Assembly: GCF_020520285.1 (NCBI RefSeq)
Contig: NZ_CP084742.1
Span: 310,001-374,000 of the forward strand
Direction: 5' to 3'
Source of the DNA: Pseudomonas sp. L5B5
Lineage (GTDB): Bacteria; Pseudomonadota; Gammaproteobacteria; Pseudomonadales; Pseudomonadaceae
DNA length: 64,000 nucleotides
Positions 25,945 to 38,367 of this stretch are shown piece after piece. The number at the start of each line of letters is the position of its first letter. The first letter of the stretch is position 1. The position numbers and the translations under genes are program-made. The notes under the pieces were generated by a model. The model did not search any database. It was not told the DNA's origin and saw only the letters and a program-made list of their open reading frames with translations.

Positions 25945-26865
25945 CTAGTCGTCGAAACCGCTCTGTTCGTGAATCTCGTCCATCTTCAGTTCCAGGCGAT
26001 AGGCCACGGCGATGAACAGTGCCTGGCACAGGCACAGGGTGGCGCTCAGCGAACGGAAGGCGAACGAGCTGCCCTCGTTGACCAGAAGCACGCTATTGGC
26101 GCGCTTGGCCAGGGGCGAGAGGGTGCTGTCGGTGATGATCAGGGTCTTGGCCTGGTGGTGCTGGGCAATGCGCAGGCAATGCTGGGTTTCCTTGGCGTAC
26201 GGGGTGAAGCTGATGGCGATCACCAGGTCGTCGGGGCGGATGCTGCGCATCTGCTCGCGATAGCTGCCGCCCAGGCCCGACACCAGGTGGATGCGCTTGT
26301 TGGTGTGCTGCAGGTTGTACACCAGGTAGTCGGCGACGGCGAAGGAGCGACGCACCCCGACCACATAGATATTGTCGGCATTGACCACCAGGTCCACGGC
26401 ACTGTCCAGGGCGGTATCGTCCAGTTCCCGCTCCAGGCGTTCGATACCCGACAGGGTGGCGCCGATGCAGTCCCGGGCCAGGTCGCCGCTGCTGGCCTTC
26501 TGTGACTTGTTGGCGATCAGGCTGCGGATGCGCTGCTGGTAGTTCTGCACCGGTGTGGCCTTGTGGGTGTAGGCCTCGCGGAACAGGGCCTGCATTTCAC
26601 TGAAGCCGCTGAAACCGAAGCGCTGGGAGAACCGCACGATGGCCGAAGGATGTACCTCGCATTCGCGGGCAATGTCGCTGATGCGGTCGACCATGATCCG
26701 TTCGCTCTGCTGGCTCATGTAGCTGGCGATGCGCTTGAGCTGGCGCGGCAGGCTCTCGTATTCCTGGGTGATCAGCTGCAGCAGGCGCTCGGCATTGAGC
26801 GGGCGGCTGGCAAGGTCGCTGTCCTGCGTGCCCTCGGACGAGGCCGGCTGATCGGTATGGGACAT
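25945..26865 (-). CDS. iolR: RpiR/MurR-family repressor of inositol catabolism
   Basis: A 306-residue regulator. The HTH_6 domain is about residues 28-105 ('RISDIARECEVHPSAIVRFSQRFGFSGFSEMQALFREAY'). The SIS sugar-phosphate-binding domain is about 150-285 ('VVNADNIYVVGVRRSF', 'VIAISFTPYAKETQ', 'ALFIAVAYRLELKMDEI'). The start follows an AAGGA site. It is divergent from iolC. The intergenic gap carries two TGGAA-type palindromes, and the same palindrome appears before the ABC transporter genes and a distal dehydrogenase gene. RpiR-type IolR proteins of proteobacteria repress iol genes until an inositol catabolite is present. Confidence 0.87.
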   Translation of the reverse strand: MSHTDQPASSEGTQDSDLASRPLNAERLLQLITQEYESLPRQLKRIASYMSQQSERIMVDRISDIARECEVHPSAIVRFSQRFGFSGFSEMQALFREAYTHKATPVQNYQQRIRSLIANKSQKASSGDLARDCIGATLSGIERLERELDDTALDSAVDLVVNADNIYVVGVRRSFAVADYLVYNLQHTNKRIHLVSGLGGSYREQMRSIRPDDLVIAISFTPYAKETQHCLRIAQHHQAKTLIITDSTLSPLAKRANSVLLVNEGSSFAFRSLSATLCLCQALFIAVAYRLELKMDEIHEQSGFDD

Positions 26866-27037
26866 GGTTGATCCTTCTTACGGGGGCTGGTGAGGACGAC
26901 CGCGTGTATCGGCCCCTGACAATAGCTGGAGTGCGGGCAGTCTACAGGGTCGGCGTCGGGAAAATCATGCAGGTCGGGGGTGGCGGCGCCTTGCTGAAAC
27001 GATGCACGCCCAAATCCTGGCATGCAGGTCACTTTAG

Positions 27038-27081
27038 TGGAAAAAATATTCCATGTAAAAAAATTTGGAATAAATATTGAT
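27038..27081. promoter_or_regulatory. Two IolR-type operators upstream of iolC
   Basis: TGGAAAAAATATTCCA at 27038-27053 has perfect TGGAA/TTCCA arms around 6 bp. TGGAATAAATATTGAT at 27066-27081 is a second copy with a degenerate right arm, 28 bp from the first. Both lie in the 311-bp gap between divergent iolR and iolC. The downstream site overlaps a candidate -35 (TTGATA at 27077-27082). Palindromes of this form recur only before other inositol-linked genes in this window, which ties them to IolR. Confidence 0.7.
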
Positions 27082-27106
27082 ATTGCAGTGAAAGCCGTTC
27101 TAGTCT
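27077..27106 (+). promoter_or_regulatory. Candidate sigma-70 promoter of the iol operon
   Basis: TTGATA at 27077-27082, an 18-bp spacer and TAGTCT at 27101-27106 give a moderate sigma-70 promoter. The -35 overlaps the second IolR-type palindrome, so binding there would block polymerase. The transcript would have a ~65-nt leader before iolC. Not verified by mapping. Confidence 0.4.
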
Positions 27107-27176
27107 CCTTCCACCAAGAGTGCTTGCCGAGCGTACTAGCGCCAGGCAGCGGCTGATAACAATAACAGGAGCCAGC

Positions 27177-29114
27177 ATGGGCCAGACTCGCTTTGCCAGT
27201 GGGCGTCAATTGGATCTGATCTGCCTCGGACGCCTGGGCGTCGACCTCTACGCGCAGCAAGTGGGGGCCCGCCTGGAAGATGTCGGCAGTTTTGCCAAGT
27301 ACCTGGGTGGCTCGTCCGCCAACATCGCCTTTGGCACCGCGCGACTGGGCCTGAAGTCGGCGATGCTGAGCCGGGTCGGCGACGACCACATGGGGCGTTT
27401 CCTGCTCGAGTCGCTGCAGCGCGAGGGCTGCGATGTCAGCGCTGTGCGAGTCGACGCCGAGCGCCTGACGGCCCTGGTCTTGCTGGGGCTCAAGGATCGC
27501 GAGACCTTTCCCCTGGTGTTCTACCGCGAAAACTGCGCCGACATGGCCCTGGCCGCCGAAGACATCGACGAAGCCTTTATCGCCTCGAGCAAGGCGCTGC
27601 TGATCACCGGCACTCATTTCTCCAGCGAGCAGGTCTACCGCAGCAGCATCCAGGCCCTCGACTACGCCGAGCGCCACGGCGTGCGACGGGTGCTGGACAT
27701 CGATTATCGGCCGGTGCTCTGGGGCCTGGCGGCCAAGGCCGATGGCCAGACTCGTTTCGTCGCCGACCGGCAGGTCAGCCAGCACGTGCAAGGCATCTTG
27801 CCGCGCTTCGAACTGATCGTCGGCACCGAGGAGGAATTCCTGATCGCCGGGGGGCATCAAGAACTGCTGACGGCCCTGCGCCGGGTTCGCGAGCTGACCG
27901 CCGCGACCCTGGTGGTCAAGCTCGGCCCCCAGGGCTGCGCGGTGATCCACGGCGCCATTCCCGCCAGCCTTGCCGACCTGGACATTCACCGCGGAGTACA
28001 GGTCGAGGTACTGAATGTGCTGGGGGCGGGTGATGCGTTCATGGCCGGTTTCCTCAGTGGCTGGCTCGAAGGGGCGGACGATCAACACTGCTGCCGGTTG
28101 GCCAATGCCTGCGGCGCCCTGGTGGTGTCGCGCCATGCCTGCGCCCCGGCAATGCCGACCCGGGCGGAACTGGATTACCTGTTCGGCAGCCCACGGCCCA
28201 TCACCCGTCCAGACCAGGATGCGACCCTGCAACGCCTGCACCAGGTCAGCGTGCCGCGCAAGGCCTGGCGGCCGTTGTTCATCTTCGCCTTCGATCATCG
28301 TGGGCAGTTGGTGGAACTGGCCCGCCAGGGCGGTCGTGGACTCGAGGCCATCGGCCAGCTCAAGCTGCTGTTCGTCGAGGCCGTGCAGCGGGTCGAGGCC
28401 GACCTGCAACGCCAGGGGGTCGACGCCGATGTCGGCCTGCTGGCGGACCAGCGCTTCGGCCAGGATGCCTTGAACGCGGCCACCGGCCGCGGCTGGTGGG
28501 TGGCGCGACCGGTGGAGTTGCAGGGCTCGCGGCCGTTGGCGTTCGAGCAGGGGCGGGCCATCGGCAGCAACCTGATCGCCTGGCCCCAGGAACAGATCAT
28601 CAAGTGTCTGGTGCAATTCCATCCTGATGACGAACCCTTGCTGCGCCTGGAGCAGGAGGCGCAGATCAAGGGGCTCTACCAGGCCTCCCAGGCCAGCGGC
28701 CATGAGTTGCTGCTGGAAGTGATTCCGCCCAGGGATTTGCCCGGCGCCCATCCCGAGGTGCTGTACCGGGCCATCAAGCGCCTCTACAACCTGGGCATCT
28801 ATCCGGCCTGGTGGAAGATCGAGGCCCAGAGCGCCGAGCAGTGGCAACGCCTGGACCAGTTGATCCAGGAGCGTGATCCCTATTGCCGCGGGGTGGTCCT
28901 GCTGGGCCTCAACGCCTCGCCCCAGGCCCTGGCCGAAGGCTTTCGCCAGGCCGCCGGCAGCAGCACTTGCCGAGGGTTCGCCGTGGGTCGCACGATCTTC
29001 CAGGAGCCCAGCCGTGCCTGGCTGGCAGGGGAGATCGATGACCAGCGGCTGATCGAGCAAGTCCAGGGTACGTTCGTCCAGTTGATCCAGGCTTGGCGCA
29101 GCGCCCGCCCGTAA
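27177..29114 (+). CDS. iolC: Bifunctional 5-dehydro-2-deoxygluconokinase / aldolase-like (IolC-DUF2090 fusion)
   Basis: A 645-residue fusion. Residues 10-335 are a PfkB/ribokinase-type kinase ('KYLGGSSANIAFGTARLG', then the ATP/catalytic signature 'NVLGAGDAFMAGFLSGW' near 278-294). It phosphorylates 5-dehydro-2-deoxygluconate. Residues ~345-640 are the DUF2090 domain ('RPLFIFAFDHRGQLVELARQGG', 'LLADQRFGQDALNAATGRG'), related to IolJ-type 6-phospho-5-dehydro-2-deoxygluconate aldolase, which yields dihydroxyacetone phosphate and malonate semialdehyde. So two consecutive steps are joined. It is the first gene of the operon. The start at 27177 follows ACAGGAG. Confidence 0.92.
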   Translation: MGQTRFASGRQLDLICLGRLGVDLYAQQVGARLEDVGSFAKYLGGSSANIAFGTARLGLKSAMLSRVGDDHMGRFLLESLQREGCDVSAVRVDAERLTALVLLGLKDRETFPLVFYRENCADMALAAEDIDEAFIASSKALLITGTHFSSEQVYRSSIQALDYAERHGVRRVLDIDYRPVLWGLAAKADGQTRFVADRQVSQHVQGILPRFELIVGTEEEFLIAGGHQELLTALRRVRELTAATLVVKLGPQGCAVIHGAIPASLADLDIHRGVQVEVLNVLGAGDAFMAGFLSGWLEGADDQHCCRLANACGALVVSRHACAPAMPTRAELDYLFGSPRPITRPDQDATLQRLHQVSVPRKAWRPLFIFAFDHRGQLVELARQGGRGLEAIGQLKLLFVEAVQRVEADLQRQGVDADVGLLADQRFGQDALNAATGRGWWVARPVELQGSRPLAFEQGRAIGSNLIAWPQEQIIKCLVQFHPDDEPLLRLEQEAQIKGLYQASQASGHELLLEVIPPRDLPGAHPEVLYRAIKRLYNLGIYPAWWKIEAQSAEQWQRLDQLIQERDPYCRGVVLLGLNASPQALAEGFRQAAGSSTCRGFAVGRTIFQEPSRAWLAGEIDDQRLIEQVQGTFVQLIQAWRSARP

Positions 29115-29182
29115 ACGCCCCTGGTCCTGGCGGCGAAACGGTTTTTTAGAGTGCGATCCGAACAACAATAATAGGTGCAGCC

Positions 29183-30088
29183 ATGCCCGCGATCCGAATT
29201 GGCATCAACCCGATTTCCTGGAGCAACGACGACCTGCCGGCCCTGGGGGGCGAGACGCCCCTGGACACGGCCCTGGCCGAAGGCCAGGCCATCGGTTACG
29301 AAGGGTTCGAGCTCAATGGCAAGTTTCCCAAGGATGCCCAGGGCGTCGCCGATGTCCTGCGACCCTATGGGCTGGCGCTGGTGTCCGGTTGGTACAGCGG
29401 CCATCTGGCGCGGCGCTCGGTGGCCGAGGAGATCGAGGCCATCGGCTCCCACGTGCAGCTGCTGGCGCAAAATGGCGCCACGGTACTGGTCTACGGCGAG
29501 GTCGCCGACTCGATCCAGGGCCAACCCGTCGCGTTGGTGGAGCGCCCGCGTTTCCAGGCCGAGCAGGCCTGGCAGGAATACGCCGACAAGCTCACCGAAC
29601 TGGCCCGCTTCACTTTGTCCCAAGGGGTACGCCTGGCCTATCACCACCATATGGGGGCCTATGTCGAGTCGCCCCAGGACATCGACCAGTTGATGCGCCG
29701 CAGCGGCCCGGAAGTGGGCCTGCTGTTCGACGCCGGGCATTGCTACATGGGCGGTGGCGAGCCGCTGGAGGTGCTGCGCCGGCATGTCGGACGGGTCTGC
29801 CACGTGCACTTCAAGGACGTGCGCAAGCCGGTGGTGCAACTGGCGCGCAACCAGCTGTGGAGTTTTCCCGACTGCATCGTCAACGGCACTTTCACGGTGC
29901 CCGGCGACGGCGATATCGATTTTGCCGCGTTGCTGCAGGTGCTGCTGGACGCCGGCTACCAGGGCTGGCTGGTGGTGGAGGCCGAGCAGGACCCGGCGGT
30001 AGCCCCCAGCGAGGTCTATGCCAGGAAGGGCTACGACACCTTGCGCGCCTTGCTGGCCAGCGCCGGGCACGGGAGGGCCGCCCCATGA
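29183..30088 (+). CDS. iolE: myo-inosose-2 dehydratase
   Basis: A 301-residue TIM-barrel (AP-endonuclease-2-like fold) enzyme that dehydrates scyllo-inosose to 3D-(3,5/4)-trihydroxycyclohexane-1,2-dione, the step after IolG. Family features: 'GINPISWSNDDLPALGG' at the N-terminus, 'GYEGFELNGKFP' near residue 37, 'AYHHHMGAYVESP' with metal ligands near 153, 'FDAGHCYMGGG' near 182 and 'VCHVHFKDVR' near 206. Full length. Its stop overlaps the start of iolB by 4 bp (ATGA). Confidence 0.93.
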   Translation: MPAIRIGINPISWSNDDLPALGGETPLDTALAEGQAIGYEGFELNGKFPKDAQGVADVLRPYGLALVSGWYSGHLARRSVAEEIEAIGSHVQLLAQNGATVLVYGEVADSIQGQPVALVERPRFQAEQAWQEYADKLTELARFTLSQGVRLAYHHHMGAYVESPQDIDQLMRRSGPEVGLLFDAGHCYMGGGEPLEVLRRHVGRVCHVHFKDVRKPVVQLARNQLWSFPDCIVNGTFTVPGDGDIDFAALLQVLLDAGYQGWLVVEAEQDPAVAPSEVYARKGYDTLRALLASAGHGRAAP

Positions 30089-30894
30089 GCCTGCTGGTCA
30101 AGGGGGCGGGCACGGGCCGGGACCTGGTCCGGCTCGCGGACGGCCGCTTGCAGTACGTGGGGTTCGCGGCCTACCGCCTGGAGCAGGGGGAGAGCCTGCC
30201 GGTCGAGGCGGGTGAGCGCGAATTGTGCCTGGTGCTGCTGGCCGGGCATGCTCGGGTCGAGGGGCAGGCGCCGGGGCATGGCGGGTTCCTGTGGGAGGCC
30301 ATTGGCGAGCGGCAATCGGTGTTCGAGGATCAGGCTCCCTTCGCCGTGTACCTGCCGCCGGGCAGCCAGGCCTGGATCACTGCCCTGGATCAGGTGCAAC
30401 TGGCCGTTTGCGCCGCCCCCGGTTGCCCGGCGACGGGGCTGGCGCCGCGGCTGATCCGGCCAGGGCAGTGCCAGCGCAGCGTGCGTGGCAAGGGCGCCAA
30501 TACCCGTTATGTCTGCGACATCCTGCCGGCCAGCGAGCCGGCGCATTCGCTGCTGGTGGTGGAGGTGCGCACGCCCTCGGGGCATTCCTCCAGTTATCCG
30601 CCGCACAAGCACGACACCGACGACCTGCCGCACCAGAGTTTCCTCGAGGAAACCTACTACCACCAGGTCGACCCGCCCCAGGGCTTCGTGTTCCAGCGGG
30701 TGTACACCGATGATCGGCGCATCGACCAGGCCATGGCCGTGGAGAACCATGACCTGGTGGTCGTGCCCGAGGGTTACCACCCGGTCACCGTGCCTTATGG
30801 CTATGAGTCCTACTACCTGAATGTCATGGCCGGGCCGAAACGGGTCTGGCAGTTCCATAACGATCCACGTCACAGCTGGCTGCTGGATCGGTGA
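30085..30894 (+). CDS. iolB: 5-deoxy-glucuronate isomerase
   Basis: A 269-residue KduI/IolB-family bicupin that isomerises 5-deoxy-glucuronate to 5-dehydro-2-deoxygluconate, feeding IolC. The metal-binding cupin is clear: 'SSYPPHKHDTDDLPHQSFLEETYYH' near residues 169-193 has the His/Glu ligands, with 'VVPEGYHPVT' near 232 giving a further His. The start lies inside the iolE stop, so translation is coupled. Length is normal. Confidence 0.92.
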   Translation: MSLLVKGAGTGRDLVRLADGRLQYVGFAAYRLEQGESLPVEAGERELCLVLLAGHARVEGQAPGHGGFLWEAIGERQSVFEDQAPFAVYLPPGSQAWITALDQVQLAVCAAPGCPATGLAPRLIRPGQCQRSVRGKGANTRYVCDILPASEPAHSLLVVEVRTPSGHSSSYPPHKHDTDDLPHQSFLEETYYHQVDPPQGFVFQRVYTDDRRIDQAMAVENHDLVVVPEGYHPVTVPYGYESYYLNVMAGPKRVWQFHNDPRHSWLLDR

Positions 30895-30963
30895 GCCCTT
30901 TGCCGCTTGCGTCCATGGCCTGCTCGAGTTCGCCAGGCCTCCCTCTCTTTGCAAGGAGCTGAA

Positions 30964-33946
<2,983 letters not shown>

Positions 33947-34367
33947 CCATCCTGGGGCAGGGGCCCGGGATGCGGCCCTGCAACGGTTGCGCAGTAAAAT
34001 TCTAAAATAAGTTGATATGGAAAATATTTTCCAATAAAGTCGTTTCCAGGTTGCCGACTACCGAGGCTGCCGGGTTCCAGGTTCTGCCTGAAACGCCGGA
34101 CAGCCAACCAACAAGAACAAGACAGGTGCCGTCGATGAAGAACTCCCGCTCTGCCACGCCACTGCCGTCCCCGGCAGGTGCCACTTCCAATCGCGAGTTG
34201 CCTCGCATTCCCTGGTCCTCCCGCTTGTTGTCGCTGCTGGGCTGCCTGTGTGTCGAACACCAAGGCTCGCTGCTGGGTTGCATGCCCGGTGCCCCGGTCC
34301 TGTATTCGCCTGCTTGAGGCACGGCTGCGGCCGAGTCGCAAACCGACAACAACGTGGAGAATCGTTG
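33947..34367. other. Intergenic gap iolG to ABC transporter genes
   Basis: This 421-bp gap holds an IolR-type palindrome and a promoter near its left end (34012-34040). The remaining ~325 bp form an untranslated leader. It contains one short open frame (34135-34317, about 60 residues, Ser/Pro/Cys-rich) with no good ribosome-binding site and no family resemblance; I do not call it a gene. No clear terminator follows iolG. Confidence 0.5.
34012..34040 (+). promoter_or_regulatory. IolR-regulated promoter of the inositol ABC genes
   Basis: TTGATA (34012-34017) and TAAAGT (34035-34040) are spaced by exactly 17 bp. The spacer is filled by TGGAAAATATTTTCCA (34018-34033), a perfect 16-bp palindrome of the same type as the sites before iolC. 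A repressor bound there would cover both promoter elements. This gives the transporter genes their own IolR-controlled promoter. Promoter and operator calls are from sequence only. Confidence 0.65.
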
Positions 34368-35306
34368 ATGAACATCCAGACCCGAATGGTTTCCCTGGCC
34401 CTGGCCCTGGCCCTGGCCCTGATGCTGTCCAGCGGCGCAGCGCTGGCCCAGGTGCGGATTGGCGTGAGCATGTCGCAGTTCGATGACACCTGGCTGACCT
34501 ACCTGCGCGAGTCGATGGACCAGAAGGCCAAGTCCATGCCCGAGGGCGTGCAATTGCAGTTCGAGGACGCCCGCAGCGACGTGGTCAGGCAGTTGAGCCA
34601 GGTCGAGAGTTTCGTCAGTCAGAAGGTCGACGCCATTGTGGTCAATCCGGTGGATACCGCCGCCACCCGCAAGATCACCGAGGCGGCGGTCAACGCCGGG
34701 ATTCCACTGGTCTATGTCAACCGTCGGCCCGATGACCTGAACCTGCCCAAGGGCGTGGTCACCGTGGCGTCCGACGACCTGGAGGCCGGGCGGCTGCAGA
34801 TGCAGTACCTGGCGGACAAGATGGGCGGCAAGGGCAGCGTGGTGATCCTGCTGGGGGACCTGGCCAACAACTCCACGGCCAACCGCACCAAGGGAATCAA
34901 GGAGGTGCTGGCCAAGTACCCGGGGATTCGCATCGACCAGGAGCAGACCGGTGTCTGGCTGCGTGACCGGGGCATGACCCTGGTCAATGACTGGCTGACC
35001 CAGGGGCGCGAGTTCAACGCGGTGCTGGCCAATAACGACGAGATGGCCATCGGCGCCGCCATGGCCCTGAACCAGGCAGGCGTCGACAAGGGCAAGGTGC
35101 TGATCGGCGGGGTCGATGGCACGCCTGACGGACTGCGTGCAGTGCAGCGTGGCGAACTGGCGGTATCGGTGTTCCAGGACGCCAGGGGCCAGGCCGACGG
35201 GTCGGTGGAGACGGCTGTGAAAATGATCAGCAAGCAGCCGGTGGAGGCCGCAGTATGGATCCCGTACCGGTTGATCACCCCGGAAAACGTCGCCCAGTTC
35301 AAGTAG
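34368..35306 (+). CDS. Sugar-type ABC transporter periplasmic binding protein, probably inositol
   Basis: A 312-residue periplasmic-binding-protein I (RbsB/IbpA-like) protein. The signal peptide MNIQTRMVSLALALALALMLSSGAALA is cleaved near residue 28. The mature chain starts 'QVRIGVSMSQFDDTWLTYLRESM', with 'VDAIVVNPVDTAATRKITEAA' near 88 and 'YVNRRPDDLNL' near 119 contributing ligand contacts. The hydrophobic core of the signal is encoded by four perfect CTGGCC repeats (34395-34418). Specificity for myo-inositol is inferred from the iol location and the IolR-type operator. Confidence 0.87.
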   Translation: MNIQTRMVSLALALALALMLSSGAALAQVRIGVSMSQFDDTWLTYLRESMDQKAKSMPEGVQLQFEDARSDVVRQLSQVESFVSQKVDAIVVNPVDTAATRKITEAAVNAGIPLVYVNRRPDDLNLPKGVVTVASDDLEAGRLQMQYLADKMGGKGSVVILLGDLANNSTANRTKGIKEVLAKYPGIRIDQEQTGVWLRDRGMTLVNDWLTQGREFNAVLANNDEMAIGAAMALNQAGVDKGKVLIGGVDGTPDGLRAVQRGELAVSVFQDARGQADGSVETAVKMISKQPVEAAVWIPYRLITPENVAQFK

Positions 35307-35374
35307 CCGTCGTCTCATTCACCCATCGAGTCCACCGGGTGTCCCACGGCATCTGGTGACCGGAGTAGCCGAGC

Positions 35375-36994
35375 ATGAATGCCTGTGCGTCCGTTTCGAA
35401 TCAATCGCCATTGCCGCTGGCAGCCACGTCTGTCGACGAGCCCTATCTGCTGGAAGTGATCAACGTCAGCAAGGGGTTTCCCGGGGTGGTGGCCCTGTCC
35501 GAGGTCCAGTTGCGGGTGCGGCCTGGCACGGTACTGGCGCTGATGGGGGAGAACGGGGCCGGCAAGTCGACCCTGATGAAGATCATCGCCGGGATCTATC
35601 AGCCCGACGCCGGCCAGTTACGCCTCAAGGGCCGGCCGGTGAGCTTCGCTTCGCCGCTGGCGGCCCTGGAGGCGGGGATCGCGATGATCCACCAGGAGCT
35701 CAACCTGATGCCGCACATGAGCGTGGCCGAGAACATCTGGATCGGCCGCGAGCCGCTCACCCGGCTGGGCCTGGTGGACCACCGAGCCATGCACCGCGCC
35801 ACTGGCGCGCTGCTGGAGCGCCTGCGCATCGCGCTGGATCCCCATGAGCAAGTGGGCCAGTTGAGCATTGCCGAGCGCCAGATGGTGGAGATCGCCAAGG
35901 CGGTGTCCTACGACTCCGATGTGCTGATCATGGACGAGCCGACCTCGGCCATTACCGACAAGGAAGTGGCGCATCTGTTCTCGATCATCGCCGACCTCAA
36001 GGCCCAGGGTAAGGGCATCATCTATATCACCCACAAGATGAACGAAGTGTTCGCCATTGCCGATGAGGTGGCGGTGTTTCGCGATGGTGCCTACATCGGC
36101 CTGCAACGGGCCCAGAGCCTGGATGGCGACAGCCTGATCTCGATGATGGTCGGGCGCGAGCTGAGCCAGTTGTTCCCCACGCGTGAGCAGCCCATCGGCC
36201 CATTGCTGCTGCAGGTCCGCGACCTGTGCCTGGAAGGCGTGTTCGAGGGCGTGTCGTTCGACCTGCATGCCGGCGAGATCCTCGGCATCGCTGGGCTCAT
36301 GGGTTCGGGACGCACCAATGTGGCCGAGACCCTGTTCGGCATCACCCCGGCCGATGGCGGGCAGATCACCCTCGACGGCCAGGTGTTGCGCATCGGCGAG
36401 CCTCACGTGGCTATCAGCCAGGGCCTGGCGCTGCTGACCGAGGATCGCAAGCTCAGCGGTCTGTTTCCCTGCCTGTCAGTACTGGAGAACATGGAAGTGG
36501 CGGTGCTCAACCGCTACGCCGGGGCGGGATTCGTCAAGCAGAAGGCCTTGCGTGCCCTGTGCGAGGACATGTGCCGCCAGCTGCGGGTCAAGACGCCGTC
36601 GCTGGAGCAGTGCATCGATACCCTGTCTGGCGGCAATCAGCAGAAAGCCCTGTTGGCGCGTTGGCTGATGACTCGGCCGCGGATCCTGATCCTCGACGAG
36701 CCGACCCGTGGTATCGACGTGGGGGCCAAGGCCGAGATCTATCGGCTGATCGCCACGCTCGCCGGCGAAGGCATGGCGGTGCTGATGATTTCCTCGGAGT
36801 TGCCCGAGGTGCTGGGCATGAGCGACCGGGTGATGGTGATGCATGAAGGTCAGCTGATGGGCACCCTGGACCGCAGCGAGGCGACCCAGGAACGGGTGAT
36901 GCAACTGGCCTCGGGCCTGGCGCCAGAGCGCGATATTCAACCCGGGCCGGCCGCCTGCTCAGGCGCTGCCCCAGATCGAGGTGGACGCGGATGA
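35375..36994 (+). CDS. Sugar-type ABC transporter ATP-binding protein (two NBDs)
   Basis: A 539-residue RbsA/MglA-like protein with tandem nucleotide-binding domains. NBD1 has Walker A 'GENGAGKST' near residue 59, signature '[14 protein letters not shown]' and Walker B '[11 protein letters not shown]' near 183. NBD2 has the degenerate Walker A '[12 protein letters not shown]' near 308, as usual in this family, signature '[15 protein letters not shown]' near 418 and '[23 protein letters not shown]' near 444. It drives inositol import together with the adjacent binding protein and permease. The stop overlaps the permease start by 4 bp. Confidence 0.9.
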   Translation: MNACASVSNQSPLPLAATSVDEPYLLEVINVSKGFPGVVALSEVQLRVRPGTVLALMGENGAGKSTLMKIIAGIYQPDAGQLRLKGRPVSFASPLAALEAGIAMIHQELNLMPHMSVAENIWIGREPLTRLGLVDHRAMHRATGALLERLRIALDPHEQVGQLSIAERQMVEIAKAVSYDSDVLIMDEPTSAITDKEVAHLFSIIADLKAQGKGIIYITHKMNEVFAIADEVAVFRDGAYIGLQRAQSLDGDSLISMMVGRELSQLFPTREQPIGPLLLQVRDLCLEGVFEGVSFDLHAGEILGIAGLMGSGRTNVAETLFGITPADGGQITLDGQVLRIGEPHVAISQGLALLTEDRKLSGLFPCLSVLENMEVAVLNRYAGAGFVKQKALRALCEDMCRQLRVKTPSLEQCIDTLSGGNQQKALLARWLMTRPRILILDEPTRGIDVGAKAEIYRLIATLAGEGMAVLMISSELPEVLGMSDRVMVMHEGQLMGTLDRSEATQERVMQLASGLAPERDIQPGPAACSGAAPDRGGRG

Positions 36995-38013
36995 ACGCAA
37001 TACTGGAAAACAAGCCGGCCCTGGCACCGGCCAAGCAACGCCGGCGCCTGCCGACCGAACTGAGCATCTTCCTGGTGCTGATCGGCATCGCCCTGGTGTT
37101 CGAGCTGTCCGGCTGGATCGTTCGCGACCAGAGCTTCCTGCTCAACTCCCAGCGCCTGGTGCTGATGATCCTCCAGGTGTCGGTCATCGGCCTGCTGGCG
37201 ATCGGCGTGACCCAGGTGATCATTACCACCGGCATCGACCTGTCCTCGGGCTCGGTGCTGGCGTTGTCGGCGATGATCGCCGCCAGCCTGGCCCAGACCT
37301 CCGACTTCAGTCGCGCGGTGTTTCCCGGGCTGACCGACCTGCCGGTATGGATCCCGGTGCTGGCGGGGCTGGGGGTCGGCCTGCTGGCGGGGGCGATCAA
37401 CGGCAGCGTGATTGCCCTCACCGGGATCCCGCCCTTCATCGCCACCCTGGGGATGATGGTCTCGGCCCGGGGCCTGGCGCGTTACTACACCCAGGGCCAG
37501 CCGGTGAGCATGCTGTCGGATTCCTATACCGCCATCGGCCATGGGGCGATGCCGGTGGTGATCTTCCTGGTGGTGGCGGTGATCTTTCATGTCGCGCTGC
37601 GTTACACGCGCTACGGCAAGTACACCTATGCCATCGGCGGCAACATGCAGGCGGCGCGTACCTCGGGCATCAACGTCAAGCGCCACCTGGTGATCGTCTA
37701 CAGCATCGCCGGGCTGCTGGCCGGACTGGCCGGCGTGGTGGCCTCGGCACGGGCCGCCACCGGGCAGGCCGGAATGGGCATGTCCTATGAGCTGGATGCC
37801 ATCGCCGCCGCAGTGATCGGTGGCACCAGCCTGGCCGGCGGAGTAGGGCGGATCACCGGCACGGTGATCGGCGCGCTGATCCTGGGGGTGATGGCCAGCG
37901 GTTTTACCTTTGTCGGTGTCGATGCCTATATCCAGGACATCATCAAGGGATTGATCATCGTGGTGGCGGTGGTGATCGATCAGTACCGCAACAAGCGCAA
38001 GCTCAAGCGCTGA
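36991..38013 (+). CDS. Sugar-type ABC transporter permease, probably inositol
   Basis: A 340-residue BPD_transp_2 (RbsC-like) permease with 8-10 membrane segments. Family motifs: '[27 protein letters not shown]' near residue 72, '[22 protein letters not shown]' near 131 and '[26 protein letters not shown]' near 217 for the coupling loop. It forms the transmembrane channel of the importer, presumably as a dimer. The start lies inside the ATPase stop (ATGA). A strong hairpin 144 bp downstream ends the operon. Confidence 0.9.
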   Translation: MNAILENKPALAPAKQRRRLPTELSIFLVLIGIALVFELSGWIVRDQSFLLNSQRLVLMILQVSVIGLLAIGVTQVIITTGIDLSSGSVLALSAMIAASLAQTSDFSRAVFPGLTDLPVWIPVLAGLGVGLLAGAINGSVIALTGIPPFIATLGMMVSARGLARYYTQGQPVSMLSDSYTAIGHGAMPVVIFLVVAVIFHVALRYTRYGKYTYAIGGNMQAARTSGINVKRHLVIVYSIAGLLAGLAGVVASARAATGQAGMGMSYELDAIAAAVIGGTSLAGGVGRITGTVIGALILGVMASGFTFVGVDAYIQDIIKGLIIVVAVVIDQYRNKRKLKR

Positions 38014-38156
38014 TTTCGGTGGGACCGAGGTGGGGGAAAGAGCGGGCAATCTGCTGAAAAATGGGCCGAATCCGCTGTTCGGTACTGCCGTTTGTCTTCT
38101 AAAAGACCAGCTGGTATGGAATTTTTTGTTATAAAAGCACTCTGATCAGCACCCCC

Positions 38157-38178
38157 AAAGCCCGCAATTGCGGGCTTT
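38157..38178. terminator. Bidirectional-looking terminator after the inositol ABC genes
   Basis: AAAGCCCGCAATTGCGGGCTTT is a perfect 22-bp palindrome giving a long GC-rich stem flanked by AAA/TTT, the form of many Pseudomonas terminators. It lies 144 bp after the permease stop and 190 bp before the DksA-like gene. The T-tract is short (GCTTTGTGCGGTTTG), so efficiency is uncertain. Confidence 0.7.
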
Positions 38179-38367
38179 GTGCGGTTTGTCGGACAGATTC
38201 GCTGTCATTTCAGTTGCTGAGCCCTCAAACCGGCCGTAGACTGCCGCCCCTCGTAAATTGAGTGCCGGGTGGCGCTTGGAAGGTATGGCACCTTCCCGAT
38301 GGCCTGAAAGGTCAACCGGAAACAGCTTGAATTCGCCTTAATGCACGTATTTTTTATAGAGAAATCA

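Noticed and set aside
26772..29168. ~800-codon minus-strand frame opposite iolC
   Set aside because: It is the antisense shadow of iolC; composition is unlike a protein and it covers the iolR/iolC promoter region.
34012..34317. 101-codon frame in the iolG-ABC gap (also a 60-codon sub-frame from 34135)
   Set aside because: It begins within the promoter/operator, lacks a ribosome-binding site and shows no conserved pattern.
38117..38132. Fourth IolR-like site TGGAATTTTTTGTTAT after the permease gene
   Set aside because: Only one half-site is present and no inositol-linked gene starts downstream before the terminator.
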